Notes under the pieces: model-generated
What the model was told of the DNA's origin: nothing
The model's input: only the letters and a program-made list of their open reading frames with translations
Database searches by the model: none
Position numbers and translations under genes: made by a program
Shown: positions 1-17,648 of the stretch, piece by piece
Position numbering within the stretch: position 1 is the stretch's first letter
Layout of the letters: each line of letters opens with the position of its first letter
Assembly: GCA_028583405.1 (NCBI GenBank)
Contig: CM053252.1
Location: 36,857,240-36,921,239 of the forward strand
Direction: 5' to 3'
Source of the DNA: Pogonophryne albipinna
Lineage: Eukaryota; Chordata; Actinopteri; Perciformes; Artedidraconidae
DNA: 64,000 bases

Positions 1-109
1 TGTTAGAAAGCAATAACTGAATTAATTTAGTACATATCTATTTGCAAGTGTGTGTCCGCAGTAGGATATGGTAACTTGCAATACTGGTACACTTGATACA
101 AAATGTGGG

Positions 110-412
110 ACAGAAATACCCCAAAAACATGTCTGGCTTAAGAATGGGGGAACAATCTCCCCATTTATATCAGGACAGCAGAACGTTTACACATCTTCCA
201 TCGCAGATTGAACATCCACCTGTTTCCACTGCACCTTGGCCAATAAGAAGAATACATCAAATAAAAGGTCTCACTTGTGTACTTAGCACTTGAATATAAT
301 GCAGTAGCACTTACAATGGTTTAGCTCATTGAGTTTGGATCTTCATGGTTGAAAGGACTCATTGTAAGTCGCTTCTTTGGATGGAAGCTCAATGAAAGTG
401 TAATGTAATATT
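110..412 (+). repeat. L2-type LINE 3' end, old remnant
   Basis: This stretch aligns by eye with the better preserved LINE end at 771-1335. It has the segment around TCAGGACAGCAGAA (about 170-183), matching the same words at 1039-1052, and later a decayed tail, CATTGTAAGTCGCTTC (about 361-376), followed by GTGTAATGTAAT. A 66-codon frame (93-293) covers it, but its protein is only a diverged out-of-context match to the LINE C-terminus, so I do not call a gene. The clade assignment (L2/CR1-like) is from memory of such fish tails. Confidence 0.65.
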
Positions 413-770
413 ATGGAGAGATAGGTTACTGTAAATGGTTATTGTAAAGCTCAGTGCTAAATGTAAGGACATTATTGCATTGGTTTGGAAGAAGTATCAA
501 TAACATGAAATGTCCTGTAACCCATTCAGTTTTACATAATTGTGGACCCATGCTTTATTCATAAGACATTAAACAGCTTCTTCTTGCAATGATGTAGCAC
601 ATTTGTTTTCGATATGGTTTGGTCTCTGCAAGTCTTTAAGCTTAATTTATTTGGAGTACTTAATTTATCTTATTCTCATTTTACATTATACCTGCTAAGT
701 CTTTAAATCATACCTAGTTAATGGGATATTAGAAGTACTGTTATTCATGGATGTCAGCCAATAACACTAT

Positions 771-1115
771 TGTTCACTCCGCTCCCTCCACTGGCTTCCA
801 GTAACTGCTAGAATCCACTTCAAGACAATGGTACATGCATACCATGCTGTGTATGGATCTGGCCCTTCGTACATCCAGGACATGGTTAAACTGTACACCC
901 CAGCACGTGCACTCCGCTCTGCATCAGCCAAACAGCTCGCTGCACCCTCGCTGCAAGGGGGACCCAAGTTCCCATCAGCAAAAACACGTGGGTTTGCTAT
1001 CCTGGCTCCAAAATGGTGGAATGAGCTCCCCATTGACATCAGGACAGCAGAAAGCCTGCACACCTTCCGGCGCAGACTGAAAACTCATCTCTTTCGACTC
1101 CACTTCGAGCAATAG
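771..1115 (+). pseudogene. LINE reverse transcriptase C-terminal fragment
   Basis: An open frame runs from the truncation point to a TAG at 1113-1115, about 114 codons. It opens with a motif LHWLPV..RI.FK (from about 783), which in fish and other animals marks the region after the reverse transcriptase palm and thumb of L2/CR1-like elements. It ends with the conserved block WNELPIDIR, then a charged KTHLF tail. The catalytic palm with its aspartates is missing, so it can only be a fragment of the polymerase. An internal ATG at 828 is not a real start. No upstream promoter or start context was seen. Confidence 0.8.
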
Positions 1116-1335
1116 AATTATTAACAAAGCACTGCTAACAGAGCACTTATATACTAATAAAGGACTGGCTTATCTATAGCCAGTTGAGTAGCACTTGAAA
1201 TGTTTTAGCTCTATGAAACCTGATGTACTTATATGATTCTGTTTTCTTCAAGTTTGTATCTTGTTGGTCGAATGCACTTATTGTAAGTCGCTTTGGATAA
1301 AAGCGTCAGCTAAATGCAATGTAATGTAATGTTCA
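771..1335 (+). mobile_element. 5'-truncated L2-type LINE
   Basis: Last part of a non-LTR retrotransposon: the end of the ORF2-type reverse transcriptase, about 150 bp of 3' UTR, and a tail GTAAGTCGCTTTGGATAAAA (about 1286-1305) ending in ATGTA-type repeats (AATGTAATGTAATG near 1317-1331). The abrupt start near 770 is what target-primed integration with 5' truncation leaves. Two further copies of the same 3' end lie at 110-412 (+) and 49271-49605 (-), so the family was active several times here. I saw no clear target duplication. Confidence 0.8.
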
Positions 1336-1424
1336 GTATGGTTGCATAGCACCCACCCCATACTCAGTTTTGTACTGCCTTTACTTTGCTTTAAAGTCAA
1401 ATAAAGTACATTATGCATATTTAG

Positions 1425-2556
1425 TAGGGCTGTCAAACGATTAAAAAATTTAATCAGATTAATCACAGCTTAAAAATTAATTAATCATGATTAATCACCA
1501 TTCGAACTATGTCCAAAATATGCCATTTATTTATGTATATTGTTGTGGGAATGGAAAGATAAATGAAAGAAGGCGGATATATCCATTTAACATACAGTAT
1601 CTATGTTTATTATAAAACATTTCTGTGTGTCAAAATGAAAGACAGCCCACACACCTATCAATCATCAAACCGTGGGGTCTTAATTCATTACGTGTTGATT
1701 TCTATCAACGGGGGAGTACTTCAGGAAAGTCGACAGAGGGGGGGGGGCGGCGGCGGCGGCTAGTGGAGTACTTCGTGACCACAGAGTGTGAACGTTGTGA
1801 TCAGCTGTTTTAGCGCAGTTCTCCAGTGAAGGGGGGGGGGGCTAGTGGAGTACTTCGTGACCACAGAGTGTGAACGTTGTGATCAGCTGTTTTAGCGCAG
1901 TTCTCCAGTGAAGGGGGGGAAGAAAGTCTCCCTCCGCAGCCGGTTGGCGTAGTTTTGGCACAATTCCGTTGTACAGACCGACGTTAACAGCAGCCCTGTC
2001 TGTGCACACGGAGACCGACTCTGTCGTCCGGTGATCTAACCGCCTTCTGGAAAAGCTTCACAAGTACGTCGGTACGCAAATGCGCTTTGTGACACAAGTT
2101 TCAGATTACGCACATAACCTGCGTACCAGTTATGTGCACCCCTGTACTACAGCAAAAGTATTCTCCGTCGGGACTTCCTGCAACAACACCGACATTATCA
2201 AAGATGTTCTATTGAGTAGACGATCACTACGTGACAAAAGTTTTCAAAACCGTTTCTGGTCTTCGGTATTTCCAGACAAGTGGCTACTGAAATCAATCTT
2301 ACTAACTGCTGTCTGTGCAATTTACTCCGCGCGAGTTGGCGGACTTTATTTAGCTTACTTTAACATCATTTTTCATGGTGGGGCTAAGCCATTTCTTGGT
2401 ATGGGTGTAGCCTACCCCAGCCATACCCTGGCGCTGCCACTGGTGGCACGTATGGGGCGGGCCATTCTGCACATGCGTTAAATGCGTTAAATATTTTAAC
2501 GCAATTAATTCAAAAAATTAATTACCGCCGTTAACGCGATAATTTTGACAGCACTA
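1425..2556. mobile_element. non-autonomous hAT transposon
   Basis: Ends are TAGGGCTGTCAAA at the left and TTTTGACAGCACTA at the right, an imperfect terminal inverted repeat. Both sides are flanked by the 8-bp word ATATTTAG (1417-1424 and 2557-2564), the target duplication length of the hAT superfamily. Length 1132 bp. Subterminal AT-rich sequence with AATTAATTA at both ends is also mirrored. The interior has no transposase: a 133-codon frame at 2080-2481 has no motif I recognise and is taken as chance. The interior contains a GGC run and an 82-bp tandem duplication. Confidence 0.92.
1760..1921 (+). repeat. 82-bp tandem duplication inside hAT
   Basis: The segment from CTAGTGGAGTACTTCGTG through CAGTTCTCCAGTGAAGG occurs twice in tandem (about 1760-1841 and 1842-1921), essentially identical, separated by a G-run that differs in length. 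Near identity indicates a recent event, probably slippage or unequal exchange between the G-runs. Confidence 0.9.
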
Positions 2557-2564
2557 ATATTTAG

Positions 2565-6452
<3,888 letters not shown>

Positions 6453-6460
6453 AGTATGGC

Positions 6461-7525
6461 CAGTGGCGACTGGACATTAGGGGCAGGTGGGGCACAGCCC
6501 CACCTAGTGTCAGCAGAAAGTATTAAAATAATAAAAAATAAATTAAAATATATATAAAATATATTTTAAGATCATGTTTAATCATCTGATTCGTCTGTAC
6601 ATTAATGTTTTAGTATGTGTTCTTCTAATTAGTGTCTACAGTGTGTGCCTATTGAGCTGTTTAGAGCCATGTGGGACAAAACCCGATCATGCCCCTCCCT
6701 CTCACTGTCTAAGTGAACGGTGACTGTAAAAACTACACTGCGCATGCTCAGAGTATTTTCCTATTTAATGTGTGTGGCAAAAAATAATGACCATAGGGGC
6801 ATAGAGCTGCCATGCCCACCATACGTCATCTCACATCATTCAGAGCTGATTGGCTGTAAGTACGTGTGCCGCGAAAAGTGTGGTGTGTGAAGAGGAGGAG
6901 AGAGACGCGTCCTAAAACCAGGAAGTAAGCTACGCATGGCTTCCCTCCACAAAAAAGCAATGAGATTTCTCCATAGGATTTTAGAAAATAGCTCAAAATA
7001 AGATCTGTGGGAAACGTAGCTGTTAGATAAATGTACGTTTTGTTCAGCCGAATAATATCCACATGTCTTCCCTACTTTTATAATTTTCGAATCATAAATC
7101 CATCATTTAGATTTATGATAGACTTTTGAAACTACAAGAAGATAAGGAGGACTTTTACAAAAAAGTAATAGAGATTTTTGTCCAGAAGGATAGGCAAATG
7201 GTCTTCATCTTCAAGTCAAGGTAAGACCACAGTTTTATTGAAAATGGGATCTTACTAAGAGAGAACAATTCAATATTTAAATCATAAAATTACATTTTTT
7301 GGGTATCCTTCTGTTGAACTGTCTGTTTAAAATTAATTGAAGCATCAGACTAAAGAGGCTTTTGAAAATAATATTATATTTTGATTTAGGTCAAAATATA
7401 ATATTTGTAAACCTGAAGAGTCAGTGCCAGTGCCTCACCAGCCATGAACCTCACTGCAGAAGCTTATATATAGACATCTAAGTTTTTTGTGCCCCACCAC
7501 TTTTGTACATATAGAAACGCCACCG
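6461..7525. mobile_element. non-autonomous hAT transposon
   Basis: Left end CAGTGGCG and right end CGCCACCG are inverted copies with one change; the inverted repeat picks up again a little further in (GGTGGGGCACA at 6488-6498 against TGTGCCCCACC at 7488-7498). The 8-bp word AGTATGGC flanks both ends (6453-6460 and 7526-7533), a perfect hAT-type target duplication. The CAGTGGCG start is typical of hAT elements. Length 1065 bp; no transposase frame remains. It stands only 22 bp upstream of the LTR remnant of the gypsy element, so both hit the same neighbourhood. Confidence 0.93.
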
Positions 7526-7555
7526 AGTATGGCATTAAGAAAGTTAAAGACACAA

Positions 7556-7624
7556 TGTAATGTCTTGACTTACTGTATAATGAACCTGAGTCGTGAAAGA
7601 TACTCGACCCTCGATCATTCTACA
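7556..7624 (+). repeat. 5' LTR remnant (last 69 bp)
   Basis: From TGTAATGTCTTGAC to TTCTACA this matches the end of the 3' LTR (11931-11999) with two differences (a G/A at the word AATGAACC/AATAAACC and a G/A at ACTCGACC/ACTCAACC). Upstream of 7556 the match stops at once, whereas the 3' LTR goes on for another 116 bp, so the first two thirds of the 5' LTR are lost or too diverged to see. It ends with CA directly before the primer site. Confidence 0.85.
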
Positions 7625-7638
7625 TGGTGTCAGAAGTG
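7625..7638 (+). promoter_or_regulatory. tRNA primer-binding site (probably tRNA-Leu)
   Basis: TGGTGTCAGAAGTG begins on the base after the LTR end, as minus-strand primer sites do. Its complement ends in ACACCA, and from memory the whole 14-mer is complementary to the 3' end of a vertebrate tRNA-Leu (CAA type). The tRNA identity is recall, not a computed alignment. Confidence 0.75.
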
Positions 7639-7693
7639 ACCGGTGAGTCACAGGAATTAAACAAGACAAAGTAAAGGAATATAGACGGCGGAA

Positions 7694-8418
7694 TGGCCAA
7701 GTTTAATCCCCCAGCGAACTTTGGCCATTCTTTTGGCCAGAATGGAGGCAACGCTTTGAGCGGTACAGAGTCGCTACTAAACTCGACAAAGATGACGGGA
7801 GAGTGCAGGTGAGCTGTCTGATTTATGCCATGGGCAACGAGGCAGAAAACATATTCAAGTCGTTCACTTTTGCCGAAGAAGAGGACGGCGATGACTTTGC
7901 CGTTGTGGTGGGAAAGTTCAACGAGTACTTTTTCCCGAGGAGGAACGTTATCCACGAGAGGGCATGTTTCCACCAGCGGGTCCAGCGGCCAGGGGAGAAG
8001 GCAGAGGGTTTCATCCGAGCCCTGTATGATCTATCTGAACACTGTGAGTTTGGCGCAAGCCGAGATGAGAATATCCGCGACCGAATTGTTGTTGGGATAC
8101 GAGACAGAGAGCTCTCGCGCAGGCTGCAGCTGACGGCGGACCTAACACTAGCACAGTCAGAGGAGGTCCCAGCACAAGTGAGTCTGCAGGAAGACACAGT
8201 GGGATCAGTACAGGAGGTGAGATTCAAAGAAAAAAAATAACAAATGGAAACCTCAACAACATCAAGGCAAGTCAAAAGACAGAAAATGGGGGGGAAGTGA
8301 AAGGAAATGTGGGAAATCACACCATAGCAAGGAAGAAGGGTGTCCTGCAGCTAAAGCTACATGCCACAAGTGCAATACAATAGGACATGGGGCCAGAGTG
8401 TGCCTGAAACAGCAATAG
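7694..8418 (+). pseudogene. gag: gypsy gag (capsid and zinc knuckle), frameshifted
   Basis: Structural protein that would package element RNA. It begins with an ATG at 7694 in a short frame (MAKFNPP...), but within about 12 codons the family-like reading passes to another frame. This main frame, visible from 7724 and open to a TAA at 8238-8240, covers the capsid-like part, with ER.C....RPGE.. and alpha-helical charged sequence. A poly-A run (about 8229-8237) shifts it again. The third frame ends with one perfect zinc knuckle CX2CX4HX4C (Cys codons at 8362, 8371, His at 8386, Cys at 8401) before TAG at 8416. An upstream, incomplete second knuckle (CGKSHH...C) lacks its first Cys. At least two frameshifts make it non-functional. 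Confidence 0.85.
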
Positions 8419-8422
8419 ATCA

Positions 8423-8695
8423 GTGAATGAGGTCACAGGGACGGTACAGGCTGAGCAGACCCATTATTTCTTAGGCTCAGTGTGCAGTGCAGATGAAAAA
8501 GAGCAGTGGACAGTACAGCTCCAGGTGGATTCTACTCCAATGGAATTTAAAATTGACACAGGAGCTGATGTCAGCGTCTTATGTGAGGATGCATTTCACA
8601 CACTCACTCCACCAAAAACACTGAAACCAGCTGACATCCCATTAGACAGCCCAGGAGGTGAACTGTTGTGTCTGGGACGCTTTAATGCTAGTTAG
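8423..8695 (+). pseudogene. gypsy aspartic protease
   Basis: A 90-codon frame holding the retropepsin active-site motif IDTGADVSVL (about codons 44-53), with the catalytic aspartate followed by Thr-Gly-Ala. A retropepsin acts as a dimer and would cut the Gag-Pol precursor. The frame lies directly after the gag zinc knuckle, in a different frame from it, and runs into a stop (TAG, 8693-8695) where the continuing pol sequence has passed to the frame used from 8658. A one-base indel near 8690 explains this. The length (about 90 residues) fits the family. Confidence 0.85.
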
Positions 8696-10131
8696 TTACA
8701 AGGGAAATAACTACCTATTTGAACCATATGTAGTCCGTGGCCAGAGTCTCAATAACCTACTCAGCTGGGATTTGTCAGTGGAGATTAACCTGGTGAGGCG
8801 TGTTGATGAAGTGAAATTCACTACCAGTGAACACCTTCAAGCCTATGGTGAGCACGGCACACTAAAAACTGAACCTGTTGAAATCCAATTAAAGGATGGG
8901 GCTCAACCATATGCAGTGCATACAGCACGTTGTGTGCCTTTCCCAATGTTACAGATGGTAAAAGAGGAACTGCAGAGGATGGAGAAGAACGGTGTCATCG
9001 AGAAGGTAACACAGCCAACTGAATGGTGTGCTCCTATGGTGCACGTTCTAAAGAAAACCACAGGCAAAGCCAGGATCTGTGTGGACCTGAAAAGACTAAA
9101 TGAGTCAGTAAAAAGAGAGCGCTACATCTTACCTACCTCTGATGAAATAACTGCAAAGCTAAGTGGTGCAACTGTGTTTTCCTCTCTCGACGCTGCAAGT
9201 GGGTTCTGGCAAATCCCACTGCACCCAGTCAGCTGTAAATTAACAACCTTTATAACACCGTTTGGCAGGTACTGTTTCAAAAGGTTACCTTTCGGGATTT
9301 CCAGTGCGCCTGAGATCTTCCAGCGGAAAATGCTAGAGACTCTGCAGGGGCTGGAAGGCGTTGAAGTCTTCATGGACGATATCCTGGTCTATGGGACATC
9401 GACAGAACAGCACGACGCCAGACTCGGAAAGGTACTACAGCGTGTTGAGTCAGCAGGCTTAAAACTTAATAAAGATAAATGCTCCCTCAGACAAAGCCAG
9501 CTACGCTTTCTGGGACATCTCATCGACCAGTCAGGAGTCAGGCCCGACCCTGATAAAGTTGAAGCCATACATCAGCTGGCTCCACCAGGAAACGTCCATG
9601 AGCTGAAAAGAGTCCTGGGCATGGTGAACTACCTGGGTAGGTAAGTTCCAAACCTTTCCACAATAGGTCAACCACTGTACGAGCTTCTGAAGAGCAGGAA
9701 CATCTGGACCTGGGGTCACTCACAGCAGTCAGCTTTTGAGAACATTAAGACAATGCTGACCACAGCACCTGTTCTTGTCTTCTATGATGTGGCTAAAGCC
9801 ACAGCGGTGTCTGCTGATGCCAGTAGCTATGGCCTGGGGGGGGGGGGGGTCCTCCTCCAGCTCCATGAAGAGGAGTGGAAGCCAGTAGCCTACTGTTCGA
9901 GGCGTCTCACAGAAGCGGAGACACGCTACGCCCAGATAGAAAAGGAGTGCTTGGCTAGCGTATGGGCCTGTGAGAAGTTTGACAAGTATCTATGTGGCTT
10001 GGATCAGTTCAGGCTGGAGACAGACCACAAACCATTAGTGCCACTGATCAACAAACAAAGCCTAGATAACGTCCCCTTGAGATGTCAGCGTCTACTAATG
10101 AGGCTCATGAGGTACAATCCTTTAGCAGAAT
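8658..10131 (+). pseudogene. pol: gypsy reverse transcriptase and RNase H
   Basis: Copies element RNA into DNA and removes the RNA strand. The frame is open from about 8694 to a TAA at 9642-9644 and then goes on in the same frame, so that stop is a point lesion. RT motifs in order: the R-rich block with WCAPMVHVLKK (about 9024), VDLKRLN (about 9082), the palm block FSSLDAASGFWQIPL (about 9178), LPFGISSAPEIFQ (about 9288), and the catalytic FMDDILVYG (about 9369, the YXDD box with Phe for Tyr). RNase H follows with D in [10 protein letters not shown] (about 9813), E in KECLASVWA (about 9945) and D in ETDHKPL (about 10019). A run of 13 G at 9837-9849 inserts extra Gly codons into the RNase H domain without breaking frame. 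A frameshift near 10128 then ends it. Confidence 0.92.
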
Positions 10132-10664
10132 GTGCCTGGGAAGACCCTTGTTGTCGCCGACACACTGTCCCGAAGCCCACAGACACATACAAAGGAAGAG
10201 ACTGACACTCAAGAAGATGTGGCATGCTATGTAGCCACAGTGATACAGGGCATCCCAGCATCTCCAACGAGAATGGAGAATATCAGAAAAGAGACAGCAG
10301 ACGACAGTGAGCTTCAGGCTGTCATCAAGCTGATTAGGGCAGGATGGCCTGAATACAGTAGTAATGTTCCACTGAATATCAGGGACTACACCAAAGTGAA
10401 AAATGAGCTATCGGAAGCTGATGGCTTAGTCATACGAGGAAACAGGATTGTGGTTCCGGGGTCACTGAGAGCAGACATTTTGCAGAAAATACATGAGGGA
10501 CACCAGGGGCTCTCAAAATGCAGAGAAAGGGCGAATGCATCAGTTTGGTGGCCGGGGCTCTCTGTAGACATTAAGAACATTGTCAACATATGCAGGAGCT
10601 GCCAGGAGCAGAAGTGGGCTCAACAAAAGGAGCCGCTTATTTCCACACCGCTGCCTGATCGTCC
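10132..10664 (+). pseudogene. gypsy integrase N-terminal zinc domain
   Basis: Continues pol in another frame. It starts with the end of the RNase H/linker (VVADTLSRS, about 10147), then an HHCC-type zinc domain: HEGH (about 10491) and CRSCQ (about 10591), with the signature VWWPGLS between. This domain helps the integrase multimerise on the element ends. A frameshift close to 10660 (RPWKK) passes the reading to the frame of the catalytic core. Confidence 0.88.
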
Positions 10665-10946
10665 GTGGAAAAAATCGCTCTCGACCTCTGCGAACATAAC
10701 AAGCACAACTACCTTGTGATTTCAGACTACTATTCACGGTACCTGGAAATACTACAACTACCATCTACGACCAGTGCCCTTGTCATCCAGAGACTTAAAA
10801 CGACCTTTGCTAGGTTCGGAATTCCTGAAGAGGTTGTGAGTGACAATGGTCCCCAATTCTCCAGTGCAGAATTCCGGGAGCTGGCACAGCGGTTGGACTT
10901 CAGACACATCACGTCTAGTCCTCACCATCCTCAAGGAATGGCCTAA
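10665..10946 (+). pseudogene. gypsy integrase catalytic core, internally deleted
   Basis: The core inserts element DNA. The first acidic residue is in ALDL (about 10674) and the second in VSDNGPQF (about 10837). The block ends with SPHHPQGMA and a stop at 10944-10946. The third catalytic residue, a glutamate normally some 35 residues after the second aspartate, and the region to the DNA-binding tail are absent: the sequence jumps within a few bases to the C-terminal domain (10938 onward in another frame). That is a deletion; its size cannot be known without an intact relative, but it probably covers about 100 codons. Confidence 0.88.
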
Positions 10947-11394
10947 CAGACAGATTGTCAAACAAAAGGACACGAGTGAGAAAGCAAAACAAGCCTTTTA
11001 TTACAACCGACGACATGGTGCCAGGCATCTACCAGCTCTACAGCCAGGAGACACAGTCTACACCAAGCTCGACAACGAGAAGTCCTGGAAGACACCAGCA
11101 TTCGTCTCAAAAGAGTGTGTTACTCCGAGGTCTTACCTCATTAACACACAAGGAGTTGCAGTGCTGCGGCGGAACCGACTTCATCTCCGGGCAGAACCAA
11201 CTTCCCGACCTGCACAGCACATCCCACTTACACCAGCAGAGAGTGCTGTGGCGATTTCCCAGCCTGTAAGCGCCAACACACCAGAGACTGCTACCCTGAA
11301 ACCAAGTGAGGTGACAACCCATACACCAACACCAGGACGTGTTCAGACCAGGTCTGGCCGTGTCAGTAAGCCGGCCACTAGGTTGGACTTGTAG
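10938..11394 (+). pseudogene. gypsy integrase C-terminal domain
   Basis: Frame open to TAG at 11392-11394. It carries QAFYYNRRHGARHLPAL.PGDTVY, the GPY/F-like motif region typical of gypsy integrase C-termini (binds DNA during integration), followed by a Thr/Pro-rich tail ending in R(S)GR...P. It lies in the same frame as the integrase zinc domain, and not the core, so the core is the part that shifted. Confidence 0.85.
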
Positions 11395-11814
11395 ACAGGA
11401 GTGTTTTGGGTGTTTCACAATGACCTCTGGGGGTGAATAAGAAAAAAAATCACCTATGGCCTTTGGGGGGGAGAAAATGAAAAGGGAAACACAGGTGGAC
11501 TCTTAGTCTGCTGAATTTTGAGTTCTGTTTATTGTGAATGTTATGTACAAATGTGATATTACTGCTGCAATGTTTAGAAAAGAAAACTTGCATCTTGAAT
11601 TTTATTTTATAAAGGTATTGGTTACCCATCTTTATTAACATAATCTGTGAAGTTAACCTGTATTCATAGGACACTTTTGGTTAGTCAGTACGACTGAATG
11701 AACATTTGCTATCACAGTTTGACTGTTGTTTACTATTACAGGATGCTGCTGTGACTAATCTGTCAAAACTCTTTACAGTTATTTAAAATGAAATAACTAG
11801 GAAAAAAGGGGAGA
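11395..11814 (+). promoter_or_regulatory. non-coding 3' region and polypurine tract
   Basis: No coding sequence from the pol stop to the LTR; no envelope gene. The tract AGGAAAAAAGGGGAGA (11799-11814) lies immediately before the TG of the 3' LTR and has the composition and position of a plus-strand primer. Confidence 0.8.
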
Positions 11815-11999
11815 TGCATACAATGCATACAGAGTTAAGGCTGTTATGACAGTGTTGCGACATGCTTTACGGCATGCGAGGGACTGCTTTACTTCAGAGT
11901 AAGCCCGCCAGTTGTGTTGTTGCTGCCTACTGTAATGTCTTGACTTACTGTATAATAAACCTGAGTCGTGAAAGATACTCAACCCTCGATCATTCTACA
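11815..11999 (+). repeat. 3' LTR
   Basis: Begins TGCATACAATGCATACAG and ends TTCTACA (TG...CA). Its last 69 bp repeat the 5' LTR remnant at 7556-7624. Length 185 bp, short for a gypsy LTR. Contains the near-duplicate TGCATACA/ATGCATACA at the start. The AATAAA-like word at about 11954 may be its polyadenylation signal. Two differences in 69 bp between LTRs indicate an element that is not recent. Confidence 0.85.
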
Positions 12000-12006
12000 G
12001 AACTTA

Positions 12007-12036
12007 GTTCATGAGAATTCTTTAGTTCTCATGAAC
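12007..12036. repeat. short inverted repeat next to gypsy LTR
   Basis: Arms GTTCATGAGAA (12007-12017) and TTCTCATGAAC (12026-12036) pair perfectly with an 8-nt loop. The word GTTCTCATGAAC occurs again at about 13119-13131, so the sequence probably belongs to a foreign element that the retrotransposon and the following MITE interrupted. Confidence 0.7.
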
Positions 12037-12038
12037 GT

Positions 12039-12908
12039 CCGGCCACACGAGGACGAAAACGGCTAAACGCAGGATTAACGCAAACGCAATCGCAAAAAAG
12101 CTTCCGTCCACACGCAATATTCACCGGATAGTGTCTGTTCACACGAGACAGCTCCGTTTAGCTCCAACCGCTGGAGAAGCTGCAGTACATATGCAGGAGC
12201 CTGTACGTGGCGCTGTAACTTCCTCCACAAAAGCAGTGAAGAAGCATGGTTGTCATGGTTGCCCTTCTGTTTATTCTCCGTGGTGGGGGCCGAGGGAACC
12301 GGGCAGAGTTTTTCGCCAGTCAACGTGTATTAAAGTTTAAATCTTCCGGACAAAATTATAAAAGTGCCGGTCAAAGGTCTTCTTTGTTATTTATTGAGCT
12401 TTAAAACAAATGAATAACGAATCTATATAATATAATAATAAAATACATGGAGCCTCTCTTTTTCCTCCCTCTCTTCGGACAGCGTCAGTGTCTGTCTCAT
12501 GCAGCAGCTGATCCAGTAATGAGTGACCCGGCCGACAGTAAAAATAAACATATTTATAACTAGTTTAGGTAGTTTGAGAGGTGTCTCCGTCCTGTCAGAT
12601 TAGACTTCACTCGCGTTTATGTCCATAGAGAGAAAGATAAATAATCTGAATTCAGTGTGCAGTTTACTTTGACGCGGGGTGAGCAGCAGAGGTGGGGAGA
12701 GGCGGGGCTATTGCCTCATCATTATCAGAAAATGATCGTATAGGGCGTACACACGGAGCCGTTGGACCCCCCAGAGCGTTGCGTATGCCGTTCGATCCAC
12801 CTTGGGACCCGTTATCGTTTCCGCAGTCGTTTAGTGCCGTATTCGGTCGTCGTCGTGTGGCCGAAACGCAAGTAACGCAAACGACCGTTTTCGTCCTCGT
12901 GTGGCCGG
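12039..12908. mobile_element. non-autonomous DNA transposon with 24-bp TIRs
   Basis: Left end (12039-12062) and right end (12885-12908) are perfect 24-bp inverted copies, beginning CCGGCCACACGAGGACG. The interior has no coding frame with known domains; it contains several GC-rich words and inner copies of the CACACG/CGTGTGG theme near 12130 and 12850. Target duplication not clear. It is nested in the sequence with the GGTGTGAACGCG element at its right edge. Superfamily unknown to me; similar sequences are common in fish. Confidence 0.85.
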
Positions 12909-12921
12909 GGCCTATACAGAT

Positions 12922-13218
12922 CGCGTTCACACCGGAATAAGTCCCTGGGGGAGGATTAGGCAAATGAAGCCGCTGACGTCACTTCTTCTTCTTCTGCTTT
13001 GGGTTTACTGGCAGGCCGCAAACAACTTCACGGCGTATACTGCCGCCCAAAGTCCTCGGAGTTGGGGACTGGCTTCAGTAGAAGCTGCTGGGACTCCCAG
13101 AAAATGGGGTAAAAAGGTTCTCATGAACAAATTTTAGTTCCGTTTTTTTTTGGTGTGAACGCGACATTTCGGAACTATATCGGAACTAAAGTGGGAAAAG
13201 TACTGCGGTGTGAACGCG
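12922..13218. mobile_element. MITE with CGCGTTCACACCG ends
   Basis: The 13-bp words CGCGTTCACACCG (12922-12934) and CGGTGTGAACGCG (13206-13218) face each other. A second GGTGTGAACGCGA (about 13153) repeats the right end internally, so the structure is composite. The interior includes a TTC run and GCCGCTGACGTCAC. It has no coding frame of note. PIF/Harbinger is possible (short ends, common in fish) but no TSD was clear. Confidence 0.7.
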
Positions 13219-13224
13219 CCTTAT

Positions 13225-17216
<3,992 letters not shown>

Positions 17217-17296
<80 letters not shown>

Positions 17297-17314
17297 CGTG
17301 CGTGCGTGTGTGTG
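17217..17314. repeat. (TG)n array with TGCG variants
   Basis: TG array ending in four TGCG interruptions (about 17291-17306) and a short pure TG end. Interruptions suggest it is older or less expanded than its neighbours. Confidence 0.97.
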
Positions 17315-17408
17315 AACCATCAAGCACTAAAACAGGTGTGTTTCTGCTCCACCCCACACAATATGAAACTAAATCCAATCAACCTGACCCTTTCTCAGAG
17401 GAAGTGCT

Positions 17409-17510
<102 letters not shown>

Positions 17511-17627
17511 AGCAGAGCTGTATACACTGAGCGTGAGAGCTCCGGCTCGGTCCAGACCACCCCTCGCCTCTGCTTCTGTTCCTACCGGGCCCATGTGTTC
17601 TGCTCTGGAAGCTATGATCCATTTAGG

Positions 17628-17648
17628 GTGTGTGTGTGTGTGTGTGTG
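17628..17648. repeat. short (GT)n, left piece of a split array
   Basis: About ten GT units directly against the left end of the hAT at 17649. The long TG array resumes immediately after that hAT (18999), so this is read as the left part of an array broken by the insertion. Confidence 0.85.

Larger units (their letters stand above)
7556..11999 (+). mobile_element. defective Ty3/gypsy LTR retrotransposon
   Basis: A 4.4-kb element in the order LTR remnant, primer site, gag, protease, reverse transcriptase, RNase H, integrase, polypurine tract, LTR. Protease before RT and integrase after RNase H is the Ty3/gypsy order. No envelope gene is present. It cannot move by itself: gag and pol are split over all three frames by at least six frameshifts, there is an in-frame stop after the RT domain, integrase has lost a block including the expected catalytic glutamate, and the 5' LTR is cut to 69 bp. 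No target duplication can be tested because the 5' end is lost. Confidence 0.93.

Noticed and set aside
2080..2481. 133-codon frame inside the first hAT
   Set aside because: No transposase motif (no BED finger, no catalytic or hATC block) and the element is non-autonomous.
7823..8320. 165-codon minus-strand frame over gag
   Set aside because: It is the antisense shadow of the gag capsid region.
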